A stretch of DNA of 64,000 bases from Mesodorylaimus sp. YZB2_4 (Eukaryota; Nematoda; Enoplea; Dorylaimida; Dorylaimidae), in the NCBI GenBank assembly GCA_030248295.1, contig JASANH010001723.1:434001-498000 (forward strand), read 5' to 3'. How positions within the stretch are numbered: the stretch's first letter is position 1; each line of letters begins with the position of its first letter. The notes below the pieces were generated by a model. That model saw only the letters and a program-made list of their open reading frames with translations. It did no database searches and was not told the origin of the DNA. Shown here in pieces: positions 40,318 to 51,260 of the stretch. The translations under genes were made by a program, and so were the position numbers.

Positions 40318-43300
40318 ATGCCAGTCAATATGACGCTGTCGGAGGAAATTTCAAGGAAAAGCATTGAAGATTTAATTCGTGAGTATGATCCTCTGATTTC
40401 GAATGCAATCGTTGACGAAATAGATTGATTCAGGAACTCGATTCACTCTTATCAGCTTTGAATACGCCGTTGTTGATCGCGACAAACATTTCCCGTGCGA
40501 ACTCGGAGCCGTTCAGTTTTCGTTGGCCGGTGGTGTACACGATGCTTATCATACTTTCGTTTCGCCGAGTAAGTCTGGAAAACTCTGTGGGCCTTGGCAC
40601 GGGTTTCCTTTGTTTTCGTTGTCATTGACGAGTCTCCGATGCTGAAAAGTAGACTCGACGGACCTTCCCCTTTGACGTTGAAACCGCTACGCTCCGCTGC
40701 TTGCCCACTCCTCCAGTTTCCGCCGGATCGTTCCACCTAAAGCGTAAGGGGCGGTATTTTATAGAAAGACGGCAAAATTAAAGAAAAATTGTTTTTCTCC
40801 GTTGCAACTGACCTCTTAATACCTACAAGGTTCCCAGCATCCTCAAAAACCTCAGAAAACTCCCCAAATTTCAAAGTGCTCATCAAAATCCTCAAAACCT
40901 ACTCAAATTTTAAGAAATTTATAGGATCTCCTCAAAAAGTGTGATTGCTGGAAAGCTGCGTAGTTCATTTGATTGCAAAAAAGAACTTGAATGTTTCGAT
41001 AACAATACACGACAGAAACAGACTGCTATCAAATTGCAGATTGCGTCCTTGAGAGGCAAATATAGGACTGAGTATCAGGGATAGGTCGGGATACCGTCCG
41101 GATTTGACCTTTATCAGGAATTTCCATATTTATATGCATAAGCTCGCTAGGTACACTCGAAGCAGGACGTTTCGGCGCCGCACAAGTAACACGCTGTCTT
41201 TTGGGCATCTGGAAACCTGGGACCACTTTCGCAGCCGGGCGGCCGCGGTGGTGCAGCGGTTCGTATTCCGTCTCTCCGTATTGCTTAGGAGCGAGTGGCT
41301 GGACTCGCTCCGGGTTCGACCCCCCCCCCCCCCGTGATGGAGGTCGGTTTGCGAACCATAAACCCTCGCTGACCTTGGACAGAACAAATGGACGAGTGGA
41401 GTGAACGAACGAGTGGAGAGACAGAAGCCAAACGAGTAGACAGTCTCGGCTGTCGAACACCGACGGGGTTCAAAGCCTACCCGCCATCGTCCGAGGAAGT
41501 CGGTGTCCAGTCCAAATTGCCATCGCATTAAGGTGCTCCTAGTGGAGACACGACAGCCCTGCGTAGAAGGCTCGACTGCTGGCTGGCTAGAGGCAAAACG
41601 GGCTTCAGCCCACGAAAATTTTTTTAAAAAAAAGAGAAACTTTCGCAGTCGTTAAGGTGCGTGTTTACTTTAGGACATGTCTTGGATCAAAAAGCGGCCA
41701 CTGGTGTTTTCAATTTTTTAGTCCTGGCCATTATTACTTTTATTAGCTTTCGAGCATAAAGCCAAAAAACTATATCATATAGTACTCGAAATTAGTCCAG
41801 TGGGAAGTCGTACGCTAAACCACGCAAATACTCCATCAGTGGACCTTCACCGTTGGAGGTCCAGTGGTTGAGGGCGATTGATTGGACGAGGTTCATACTA
41901 TGTACAAATTATGAACCTCGAACGAAACTGAGAAAATCCCGTTTTTCTCTCAAACCAGCATTTAATCCCACTTTAGGCGCTGGTTAATTCTTCTGTGTCC
42001 TTTACAGTGGTCGGACAGAGTGACAGCGAGGAAACAGAGCAGGTTGGTCAAAACTTACGATTAGTGCCAAGCACGTCATTCCCACCTATCTTTTATTTTT
42101 TGAAGCGGATTGGATTAGGATTGGGATTGGGATCTAGGCGAAGGGTAGGATTGGTCGATGCTGGGATGAAAGTGATAATGCTTAGGCCCTGAAAACACCA
42201 GTGGCCACTTTTTGCTCTGAGACATGTCCGAAAGTTAGCACGCACCTAAACCGACTGTGAAAATGGTCCCAGGTTTCCAGATGCTCAAAAGACAGCTTTT
42301 TGCTTTTGCGGCGCCAAAATGACCCTGCGCCTAAACATCGGCGCTGAAACGTTAGGTACACTCCGGTCCATCATATCGTATCTAGCTAGAGGAAGCAGAA
42401 GATATTGGCTAATTATCGTTCGATGAGATGATAAGTTCAGAGGTTGACAGCAGTCGCGATGAATAGGTAACGGCAACATCAGCTAAAATCGATAGCAATG
42501 GCGACACTGATTTTGTTAAAGCCTAGGCCAACCTTGCTGGTCGTGTATCGAAACTGCAAGTGTATTCATCAATTTCAGCTGATACATATTGATTGAAAAT
42601 CGGCCCAAGAAAAAGCTGAGAAACCTGGATGACTAAAAAGTGTGCTTTAGTGAGGAAAATAGGCTCATAGGCGAAAGCCAGAAAATGCAAAAAAATCTGA
42701 TCCCAGTCCCGATCTCAAAAAAGTGACCCCGACTGAGTTTGATGCGTTCAGGTCTTCACGATTGTTTTCTTGAGCATATTGATGAGATGGTTGGGGATGA
42801 GGGTATGGCTATCAGTGAGTAAATACTAGATATGTGTCAGTTTGTGAAGTATAGCAAAGTCATTTGTTGATGTAAGAAACTCAAAATTTTCTAAACTCCC
42901 TCCTTAAACTCATAAAAACCTCCTCAAATTCTGGTCTTGCAAGGTGCTGGGAACCATGACCTAGCATCTGTGTAGAGGAAAGCATCATCTACCTTCTAGC
43001 AGGTTTAGGTTTTTGCCCTGTGTTTTTTGACGTGATCTCTGACAGTTCTGGCAACCATGTCCTCGCAAGCTAAATGCCTTTCCTTTTTCTAGTAAAACGA
43101 AACGACATTCTTTTTAGAGCCGCTGCCGTCTGGAACGCACGCCGAGGCGAAAAAAAACGCAGATGTCTCGCACAAATTACCGTTTTTGGGCGATTTTCCG
43201 TACTGGAATAACGATTTCCTGGGAGTCTGCGATAGACTGTATGCTATGATCGGTGAAAGTAATCGTGTTTTCTCAAAAGAAGGTGATGAGCAAATGAAAA

Positions 43301-44635
43301 CTACGATTGGATCGTTGAAATATTTGGACTGGAAATCTGGGAGTGAGTTCATCTTTCTTTTCAAATGCGAACCTATTCAGTCGCTGTTTGCTTCAGGCGG
43401 AATATCATCGGTTTCGGTTTCGCTGGTTGGACGTTTGGTTGAATGCATCGCTCGTCGTTTCAACATTTTTATCAGCAGTTCTGACGAAATCGAACAGTTT
43501 CTGAATCGAGGGGTGCACGATTTCGATCCGAATATCCGTTGCTTTTATCACCAAGAATTGGACAACCATCACTGCGCCTATGCGACCGTCTACCGGACTC
43601 TGTAAGTCGTTGGTGATGGTAATGCGCATTTTAACAGTTCGTTTTTAGTTTCAATATATTCGACTACATTAATGAAAAGCGAATCATGAACATCGATCGT
43701 TCAATGTTGTCGGTGCCGACTCGTTTTATTTCACGCGTGGCTGATTCGGATGTTCGGTTCGCAAGGTAGAGAAGACAATTTTCATTTTGAGTATGATGTC
43801 TTCAGGTGACTTTTCAACGCTTTTAGTCGTCGAGAAGACACCGTCGCGTCTTGCGCATCTGGGGGCTGGAGGCGTCAGCCGCATCTGGAGGTAATTGGAC
43901 TTGTGGTTTTTGACTTCTTTGAACTTCTTTGTTTGCAGGAAGATTGGGATTCCGTTGATGAATTTCGTACTCAGGATTTTTTCGAGCCCGAACGCAATTC
44001 CAAAAACGACTCGGTCGGTGTGAGTAATCTGGTAAGTGCGAGTTGCTCTTTTGCGAATGAATCGAATTTCGGCTGAATGAACTGGAAAAAAGAGACAGAA
44101 GCTTGTAACGTCTGTCTAGTTGGCATTTTTCTCGAAGGAGTTTTCTCGATACGCGAGCACCCCCACGTTTAAAATTGTCGGTCAGTCGATTGGAAAAAAT
44201 GCTTTTGGAAACGCTGCTGTGGGTGGGGCTGTGTTGGCCGAGTCTATGATAGCTCGTCATCAGACTAACGATGTGGTTGACGCGTTAAATTTGCAGGTGT
44301 GACACGAGGACGCCTTTTTTTAGTTTAAAATTTCATCAGATCTTTTGTAGGGCATTGTGGAGAAACCAATGCCAACCCCTGCGACTAATGTGCTTGGAAT
44401 TACGAAGAGCGAAAACGCGTTGGTACTGATGAGTTGCTGTGGTCGCACGGTTGGTGGCAATATGGAGGTATGTGTTGGAAAAGATGATATTTCATTAGCC
44501 GGAGTTTAACTCGATGTGTTATAGATTACCATGGCGAAGCCAGTGCAGTTGCCCTTGAGGAAAGTGTGCGGTATCACTGTGGAGCCAAGTGAGGAAACAA
44601 TGACTTTGAACTGGTCAAAGGACGATGACGAATAA
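40318..44635 (+). CDS. MAEL: Maelstrom (MAEL domain, piRNA pathway)
   Basis: Ten exons: 40318-40378, 40434-40568, 43118-43342, 43397-43601, 43649-43765, 43827-43890, 43939-44031, 44120-44296, 44351-44467, 44525-44635; 434 residues. The MAEL domain is an RNase H-fold module with a conserved Glu-Cys-His-Cys motif. Here the Glu is in HFPCELGAVQFSL (human FLPCEIGCVKYSL). The C-x2-H-x6-C part is RCFYHQELDNHHCAYA (human RCKWHEENDILFCALA). In other animals Maelstrom acts in piRNA-guided transposon silencing. The N-terminal HMG box of vertebrate and fly Maelstrom is missing: an in-frame TGA directly precedes Met 40318 and no HMG exon is visible. The acidic/Ser-rich tail is lineage-specific. The second intron (40569-43117) is 2.5 kb and contains a SINE. 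AATAAA at 44631-44636 overlaps the stop codon. Confidence 0.85.
41241..41635 (+). mobile_element. tRNA-related SINE inside the Maelstrom intron
   Basis: The head GCCGCGGTGGTGCAGCGGTTCG resembles an RNA polymerase III A box, and CGGGTTCGACCCC at 41311-41323 is a textbook B box, 60-odd bp downstream as in tRNA genes. Blocks shared with the copy at 46243-46695 include ACGAGTAGA, CGAACACC, AGTGGAGACAC, CTGCTGGC...TA-AGGCAAAACGGG and an A-rich end after CAGCCCACGAAAA. A 14-C run (41320-41333) starts at the B box. Sense orientation relative to MAEL. Confidence 0.75.
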
Positions 44636-44979
44636 AATATGATCGGTACTGAGCGAATGATGAAACGCAGAGTGATTACGCCGATGGCGGTTGTTCTATG
44701 ATAGATTTAGTTCTTTTCTCGAGTGTTTGTTCGATTTATCTAATTTTGTTCGGGCAGCGAGTTTTTACTGTATGGGGGTAGGGGAATAGTTGTTCGGGTG
44801 AGGTGTCCAGTTGCATCTGTTCATTCTCCACAAGTATGTATGATAGAAGTATTTGCACTAACAATGAGGTGTGATGAGCCACTATATGAGCACGTGACTG
44901 CACACTGCCTTTGCCTGTCCACTTTGGCGAATGAGCTTGGTCAGTGTGCAATTACAAGCAGCGAAAGACGGTGGTCACG

Positions 44980-45741
44980 ATGGTTGAATCGGTGTCTGTC
45001 GCGGTCGCGGATATGAGACCAGCACTGCCTCGATGCGGTGTGTGCAGAAATCGCGAATGGACTTGGCCGATCAAAGTTTTGGACTGTGGGCACAGTTTCT
45101 GTCAGCCGTGCTTGCATTCGATCCAAAACCGTCGATTGGGCCCCATGCTGAGGCGCTACTTCAGAGGCAGGCCAATCAAGTGTCCGACCTGCCATGTTGA
45201 GACAAGAGTGACCAGAGGCGACGTGGGGCAGTTGCGAACGAATTTCGGATTGCAACAAATCTTTGATGGCATCCTCGCGACGGTGCAAACGGTGAGTGCG
45301 TGGATCGCATGGGTACCTGTGCTCAGCACGCTAGTGATGTCCTCTTGCTTTCAGCCCTTGCCAGAAACTGAAACTGAAAGTCAAACCGAAACCGAAACCG
45401 AATACGAAAATGAAAATGAAAATGAAAACGATGCGAATTCGACGACCTCGAGTCGGCAATCGAGCGAAAATAAATCTTCAAGCGAGTAGGAAGAAATTTT
45501 TTAAATTTTAGTTCTGCTAGTTGTAAGTGTCCTTTTCAGCACGTCGGCGTACACTGTTTGGCAAGAATCGTTAAGCAGACGCCCTACCTCCTCGTCCGAG
45601 ACAACGAGTGACGTGCCATCACGATTGATCTATGACGAGACAGTATCGAGCAGTGAAGACGAAAGAACGCAAGCAGACTGCTCGGAGGAAGTGTTCGATG
45701 AGGATGGTGAAGCGAGGTCGAGTGACGTCGAGACAACATGA
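44980..45741 (+). CDS. RING-finger protein (TRIM/RNF-like N-terminus)
   Basis: Three exons: 44980-45291, 45355-45485, 45540-45741; 645 nt, 214 residues. A C3HC4 RING is formed by C19, C22, C36, H38, C41, C44, C68 and C71 (CGVC, DCGHSFCQPC, KCPTC). The sequence LRTNFGLQQIFDGI follows, as in TRIM and related ligases, so E3 ubiquitin-ligase activity is likely. The second exon encodes alternating Glu-Thr and Glu-Asn dipeptides (DNA repeat of GAAACC/GAAAAT units), then Ser-rich acidic tail sequence. No B-box or coiled coil follows, so it is not a full TRIM. AATAAA at 45968-45973. Substrate unknown. Confidence 0.82.
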
Positions 45742-47153
45742 ATGATTCCAGTCTTGTGATCGACAGAATGACCGGTTGATCATGCTCGTGTAGATGTGAT
45801 TTTGTTCGACACTTGGAGTACGTCACTGACCGTATGTGTCTTTGCTCATGGCCAGCCAGACCTTCCTTATGCTCAAAGCTGTTTGGCCCAGGACACAGGT
45901 TTCTCAGCTATCATGTGCGAGCAAGGCGCATCCAGCCAGTGGAAAACAAGTCTTGATCAAAGGCCTCAATAAAATTATGCTTCAGGCGAACTGAACGGTT
46001 TCGGGACTGGCCAGTCGCTCGCTGCCAAGCAATACGTTTAGATCAACACCGATCTACTGCACCACTGCACATTCGACCCTCCACGAGAGTATCTCCTGAC
46101 CACAGACGATTGCCAGTTACAACAAGCCAGTCTTTGGACTAGTCAAAGATGTCTTCTCATAACAGTCGGTGGGATTCACAGCGGAGCTAGGACTGAACTA
46201 TACTAACCTGACAAAACACCCCTGCAACTCTGGTGAGATCGAGCCGCGGTGGCTCAGTTGGTCAAGGCATTGGTCCCGCATTGCTTGGGCCAGCAGCCCT
46301 GACCGGGAGGCCGCAGTTCTGTTCCGACTGAGGACGGCAGTTTAGTAAGTCCGTCGCTGGCCTCGCACACCTGGCTCTGGGCGACTCACCAGGTACCGTC
46401 AAGCGGAGGACGCCCAACGAGTAGAGAATCAGCAAACTGGTTCCCGAACACCAGTCGGGAAGGTCCCTCCCTTCTCGCCCACTATCATCCTGGGAGGCTG
46501 AAGCTGGCACAGGATGCCCTCGAGTGGACGTGCGCATAGTGGAGACACACAGAGGGAAGCTGCCGTGAGAGCGTGTCACCTCACGGCCTTGCTTATCATA
46601 TCAAGACTGCTGGCCGGGTATAGGCAAAACGGGTTGGAAGTCCCGTGGGGAAATAGGCCGGCACGGGGCCCAACCCACAAAAATTAAAAAAAAACTCTTG
46701 TGAGACTAATCCAGTTGTGCTATTCTGCGGAACGGAGGTGTATAGTCTGACCTTTGAAAACAGAGAACCCGACTTGTGATAAACACGGTGGTGGCACGCA
46801 TTATGTTCAATGGTGTTCAATACCCCAAGGTCTTGCTAGGCTTAGCTACTGACCAGCTACAAGCGAATGGACATCGCTATGCGGCGAATGTCCTCAACAA
46901 TTTGGACATTCAGGAATGCATAGTACTGCATGTCCTGTGCTGCACATTACGCAGCATGCTCTTATGCTAGCCAACTACTGCACTGACATTCCATGCCCGA
47001 TTGATTATGACCGAAGAACTCTCATATAAGAAATAAACATTCTCTTACAAGACTTGTGAATGTCGAATATATGAGCTTGAATGCGAGTATAATAATGACG
47101 TAACTACAGTACACATACCCGGTTATCACCGTCGGACCCATCTTATATCATGC
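45742..47153. other. Spacer with full-length SINE
   Basis: RING-gene 3'UTR up to ~45990, then anonymous sequence, the SINE at 46243-46695, and ~450 bp before the Hint-gene stop. No coding model supported. Confidence 0.45.
46243..46695 (+). mobile_element. tRNA-related SINE, full-length-looking copy
   Basis: Starts GCCGCGGTGGCTCAGTTGG, an A-box/D-arm-like head. The body shares blocks with the Maelstrom-intron copy, and the 3' end CTGCTGGCCGGGTATAGGCA...CCAACCCACAAAAATTAAAAAAAAA is shared with that copy and with the fragment at 18655-18779. Internal poly(A) tail and ~450-bp size fit a SINE. The B box is less perfect than in the 41.2-kb copy. Confidence 0.75.
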
Positions 47154-49251
47154 TTAGAAACTTCCCATAACCATATTCGATAGGACGAGCATAACTCTGA
47201 GCAGGTAAGGGATCTGGCCATCGTCTTTTGCAGAAGTTGTGAAGAGTTGCTGGGCGTACTGGATGTATGGTTTCCAGGCTTGGCTGACCTTGTGGACGAA
47301 TGTGAAGAACGCGTGTTGGATGGCGTGGTTCTCGACCGAACTGTAGCACGAGGCTTGCACTCCGTTGGCCACGATGATTCCCGAGGCCGTGATGGGAGAA
47401 AAGACACCTTGACGGACTGCCGACGTCACGTTGGAGATGCGCTCAGCGACCAAGTTGCCCTCAGTGTCTACCACAAGCACGCACTGACCAGCGCGGGCCT
47501 TGATGGCGAACTTGGCGGACTGAGTAAAAAGCATTTCGTATTCGCGGACGGACACGCTCGAGCGTTCCAGTAGGTGACATTCAAACTGGGGCAGCAAGTG
47601 ATACGGGGTCAGTGAGAGCGACCTGCCCGATGCTGTACTGATCACAGTGTAACGAGTGAAGACGGTCGGATCTTTGTGGATGAACTGAGTGATAGGTTGG
47701 TAGCTGACAGCACTATTTCCGTCCCACGAAGCGGAAGATAGGATCTGAAAGAAGAGATGGCTCATGGAGCAGCACTTCCAATAGCGTTCAGTGAGACTTG
47801 CATACCTCGTCGCCGACTTGGATTTCGTCCATCCTCTTAGCGCCGGTTCTCGTGTGCACAAGCGTGTCAGCGCTGAAGCAACCGCCGCCACCGCCACCAG
47901 CTCCGCCGTGACCAGGAGCGGTGTCGATTCCCCAGGCTTTGGGATCACTGGCTGAAGGTGGAGGGTTACCCGGCTTAGGAACGTTCTGCTTGGAATAGTG
48001 CACTTCAGTTCCGCCTTCCAACTTCGGTTGGGCACATCCAGTTGGTCCACAGCCACCGCTATTGCCTCCCTTATTTCCACCGCTTTTGCCTCCATGGCCC
48101 CCACTGTTGCCTCCGTGGCCTCCGCTTTTTCCACCATGGCCTCCGTTGCTGCCTCCATGGCCTCCACTGTTTCCACCCTGGCCTCCATTGTTACCTCCGT
48201 TGTTGCCACCGTTTTTACCTCCGTTGTTGCCACCGTTGTTGCCTCCGTTGTTTCCACCATTATTTCCGTTGGTACCACCGCCGCCTCCTCCGTTGTTGCC
48301 GTTGTTCGTATTTTTGTTGTCTTTGTTTTCCTTGCCTATAAACATCGTCGACGTGCAGTCTGTACGGACAACCTCATGACCAGAAAAACTTACTGTCCGG
48401 TTTGCGAGTAGGTCTGCGCGTAGTTGGTCTACGAGTCGTACTTGAGTGGCATAACACACTTGTTACTTCAACGTTGTGGTGATCGTATTGACTGAAAGCG
48501 AATGATACATTGTGTTGATGCCAAAGAACGCCGACATAGTGTGGCTCACCTGTTCACCAAGACGTTAGTTATAATGTCAATAATATCACCTTGACCCGAA
48601 GCAGCATCTTTAGCTTCAGCGCCTGGCAGGAAATCTGGCTGCGGTTTAACAGAGATGGCTTTGGAGAAGATAGGATGAGAGCAGCATTTCGTTTTGTACC
48701 TAAGAAGAAGGTGAGCGTACAGAACACAGGTTCCACAGTGTTGAAGTATACCGTACACATTTTCGTATTGCGCGTGGGTGGGTGCACCATGTGCACAGTA
48801 GTGTCTTCGTTGGTGAGATTAGTCTTACGATTTGAGCAGCCCAACACAGTACATTGTACTTCACGATGTCACATGACTAGCCATCCCAAACTTACTCGGC
48901 TTTCTCAAGAGCGCCTCGGAATTCACGGTGGATACCACCGACCCAGCTGCCTTTCGGACACCCAGCAGTGTAAGCCTCTGTGCATACCTAAATGAAACAA
49001 AGCAGGTCAGCACGCCTCGTGACTTGACCAGTCGCACTCGCACTTACCGCTTTGACCCTATTGATTTCATCGCAACGTGGTCGAATACACGTCAACTTCA
49101 AAAAACCATCATCGTTTTTTATGGCTACTGGGACTGTGCCCTGCCCGCACGTGCTATAGTCCCTTTCCTTGTCCAAATGTCTGCCGTACACAGCAATTAC
49201 CAAAAAGGGTAAGACCAATAATGTATACAAATGAGTCCGGCGTTCGGTCAT
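47154..49251 (-). CDS. Hedgehog-related Wart/Hint (warthog-like) protein
   Basis: Six minus-strand exons: 49048-49251, 48896-48987, 48550-48699, 48394-48491, 47806-48335, 47154-47744; 1,665 nt, 554 residues. Signal peptide from Met 49251 (MTERRTHLYTLLVLPFLVIA). Residues ~35-165 match the nematode Wart pattern: CGQGTVPVAI, LKLTCIRPRC, CTEAYTAGC, KGSWVGGI, TKCCSHPIF, DIIDIITNVLVN. A ~110-residue Gly/Asn/Ser/His-rich linker follows. The Hint (Hog) domain starts GCFSADTLVH (~333), with QVGDEV, FIHKDP and LSLTPYHLLP; the catalytic Cys and the Hint TPxH histidine are present. By family knowledge the protein should self-cleave before Cys and release a secreted Wart-linker fragment, possibly lipid-modified. 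Wart-Hint proteins are linked to nematode cuticle and moulting. Confidence 0.86.
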
Positions 49252-51260
49252 CTTGTCCAAAAGCTAAAAGACCAGAAAATGTCACCTTTGGTTCGTCCGT
49301 TTTGTTCTTATTTACTGGAAAGAATCGCCAAAAAATTAGGACAGCACATACCTGACGCGCGATTGTCGTCGGTTCGTTCGTATGCAAACTGAATAAAACT
49401 CCGATATTCACCTCTATTACTCGTAGTTGACTTGGCGAGCGGACGCGAACAGCAGGATACCCCTTCGGCATCAACACCCGGAAGCGTGCGCTCTTTTACA
49501 CCATGCCGGATTTTGACACACCTCTCTACTCCCTATTTGGTGCCTATTGTCTCGCCTGCTGAGCATGGTGCACATACAACACTGTCTTAAACTCTTCATA
49601 TGCCAGTTTTCGTTCTCCTACGCCCACTCGCCTCCACTCTGCCCATGTCCCTTTGATCCCATATCCTGTAACTGCCACAGCAGTTGACTTCACAAACTCT
49701 ACGTCACCGTCACGACTCACTTTCCCTGCGACCGTGTCTAAAACTTGTTCCTAAACTTTCTGTCACAAACCGCCCACTAATTGCGTAGGCGATGGTGACA
49801 CGACGTTTGGCTGCACTCATCGACAGGAGCCAGCACACATCTCTCAGCCATCGAGTCCGGTATAGTCACTGCCTTATGTCGTTAGGTCTGACTGTCGGTT
49901 CAGTCAGTATCAATCTGAAAGTGCATTCAGTCGAGTCTGCTTCAGATACGACACTTGATAAAATAAGTGCTAATTCTCTCCTTGCTGGTATAAATTGCTG
50001 CGCGCTGGAAGTCACTGTGAAAGAGCAGCCTGTGTCAGCACTCATCAGCCTGTGCTGCTTGTGCCTTGCTCGCGATCAGTTACTTTAGTTGACCGCTAGT
50101 ATCTAAGTGCTTACACCCACTGATTTGTTCTCTGCCATGTACAAGTTCTAGATCAGTTTCACAAAGCACCCATAATTACGTGCTCGTGATGCCGCACAAC
50201 AGGCACGGCTGCGTGTCACATCCATCAAGCACATCCGTATTTGCGCTAGGTCACGTTCAGCCGGATTTCTCTCGGCTTGTTTTTTCAAGCAGGCCAAGTG
50301 GCACGTTTCGAAAGCAATAATAAAGTAGTGTTACGATAGTATAGTCGTAGGAGGAAAGTAATATCTGTTATTTACATCGTCGAAAACGGGAAATTTTGCG
50401 TGAGTATGGGTTAGATAGACGGCAAAATGGCTGCAGCCAACAAAAGTGTGGTCGGTTAGACAGGCAACGATGCAAACAATACTTTTCGGAGGACTGTTCA
50501 CTACATGTGCCCCGATAATGTGACATTCCTTAGAAACTTGAGGGGGCGGAGAGAGGTTCATACAGTGGGTCTATGGCACACCCCAGTTATCCCGGGCACG
50601 AAACCCTGATGCTCTCGTCGTGGGCTAACAGCTTCCTGCTGATAGTGTTGACCGTGTCGTCAATGACGCCCAATCGGCCACTCCTTATGCACATAATTGT
50701 TCGTTTCACCAACATAACGCCCATTCGGGTTCTCCGCGGACGCACAAAACTATCTGAAAGCTTTGTTCCAGCACTGGACCCCATTCCGAGGCTATTTTCA
50801 AGTCCTCCTCTCCGACAAGCGCATGGGTCGACTGTAGAGGCGGTACTTTTCCTTGCCATTTTCTCGCCAATGCCCTTCACTAATGACTTCGGGCTCTAAA
50901 TGGCAAAGCTGCTTGTAGTCTAAAACGACTTTATCCTTTGATGCATCTTGAGAGCAAAGCCAATTACACGTCTTCCCTTGCTCTAACTGATCATGTCCTG
51001 AACAAGGGCACCGGCCGAACATTCTACCGCATCCCTCGCCAACTCATGATCACACGTTCAAGCCGTGACCATACTCGTAGTCTGGCCAATCAGACGAGCT
51101 CGATACGTATAAGCTCTAGAACAGGGAAGTAGGCACTGGCCACTGTACGGGCTATGCTATTTTGGATACGTGAGAGGACACTCGTCCTTTTTGGATTCGA
51201 TTTGCAACAACAAAGTGCAGTTCAACAGAAAATCTTATTTGCAACCTCGATTGCGAGTGT
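49252..51260. other. Gene-poor region
   Basis: Upstream of the Wart/Hint gene and downstream of CutC. Overlapping frames near 50573-50899 on both strands show no family features. A TATAGTATAG-type stretch occurs near 50335. Nothing else is supported. Confidence 0.4.

Noticed and set aside
45360..45440. Microsatellite in the RING gene as a separate repeat locus
   Set aside because: The GAAACC/GAAAAT units are in frame and code for the Glu-Thr/Glu-Asn stretch, so they are reported within the gene.
47154..48278. 374-codon minus-strand frame as a single protein with Thr/Glu-rich head
   Set aside because: Only its 3' half (from 47744) is real Hint sequence. The rest is the wrong frame of the linker exon; the correct frame is joined by the GTATGC/CAG intron 47745-47805.
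48000..48300. CRISPR-like regular repeats
   Set aside because: Spacing follows codons of a Gly-rich coding region in a eukaryotic gene; no spacer-repeat structure anywhere in the window.
48042..48411. Three plus-strand frames of 99-137 codons rich in Pro/Leu or Ala/Ser
   Set aside because: They are antisense shadows of the Gly/Asn-rich linker of the Wart/Hint gene, generated by its GGN codon repeats.
50573..50899. Overlapping ~100-codon frames on both strands
   Set aside because: Mutually exclusive and lacking any family resemblance; likely chance.
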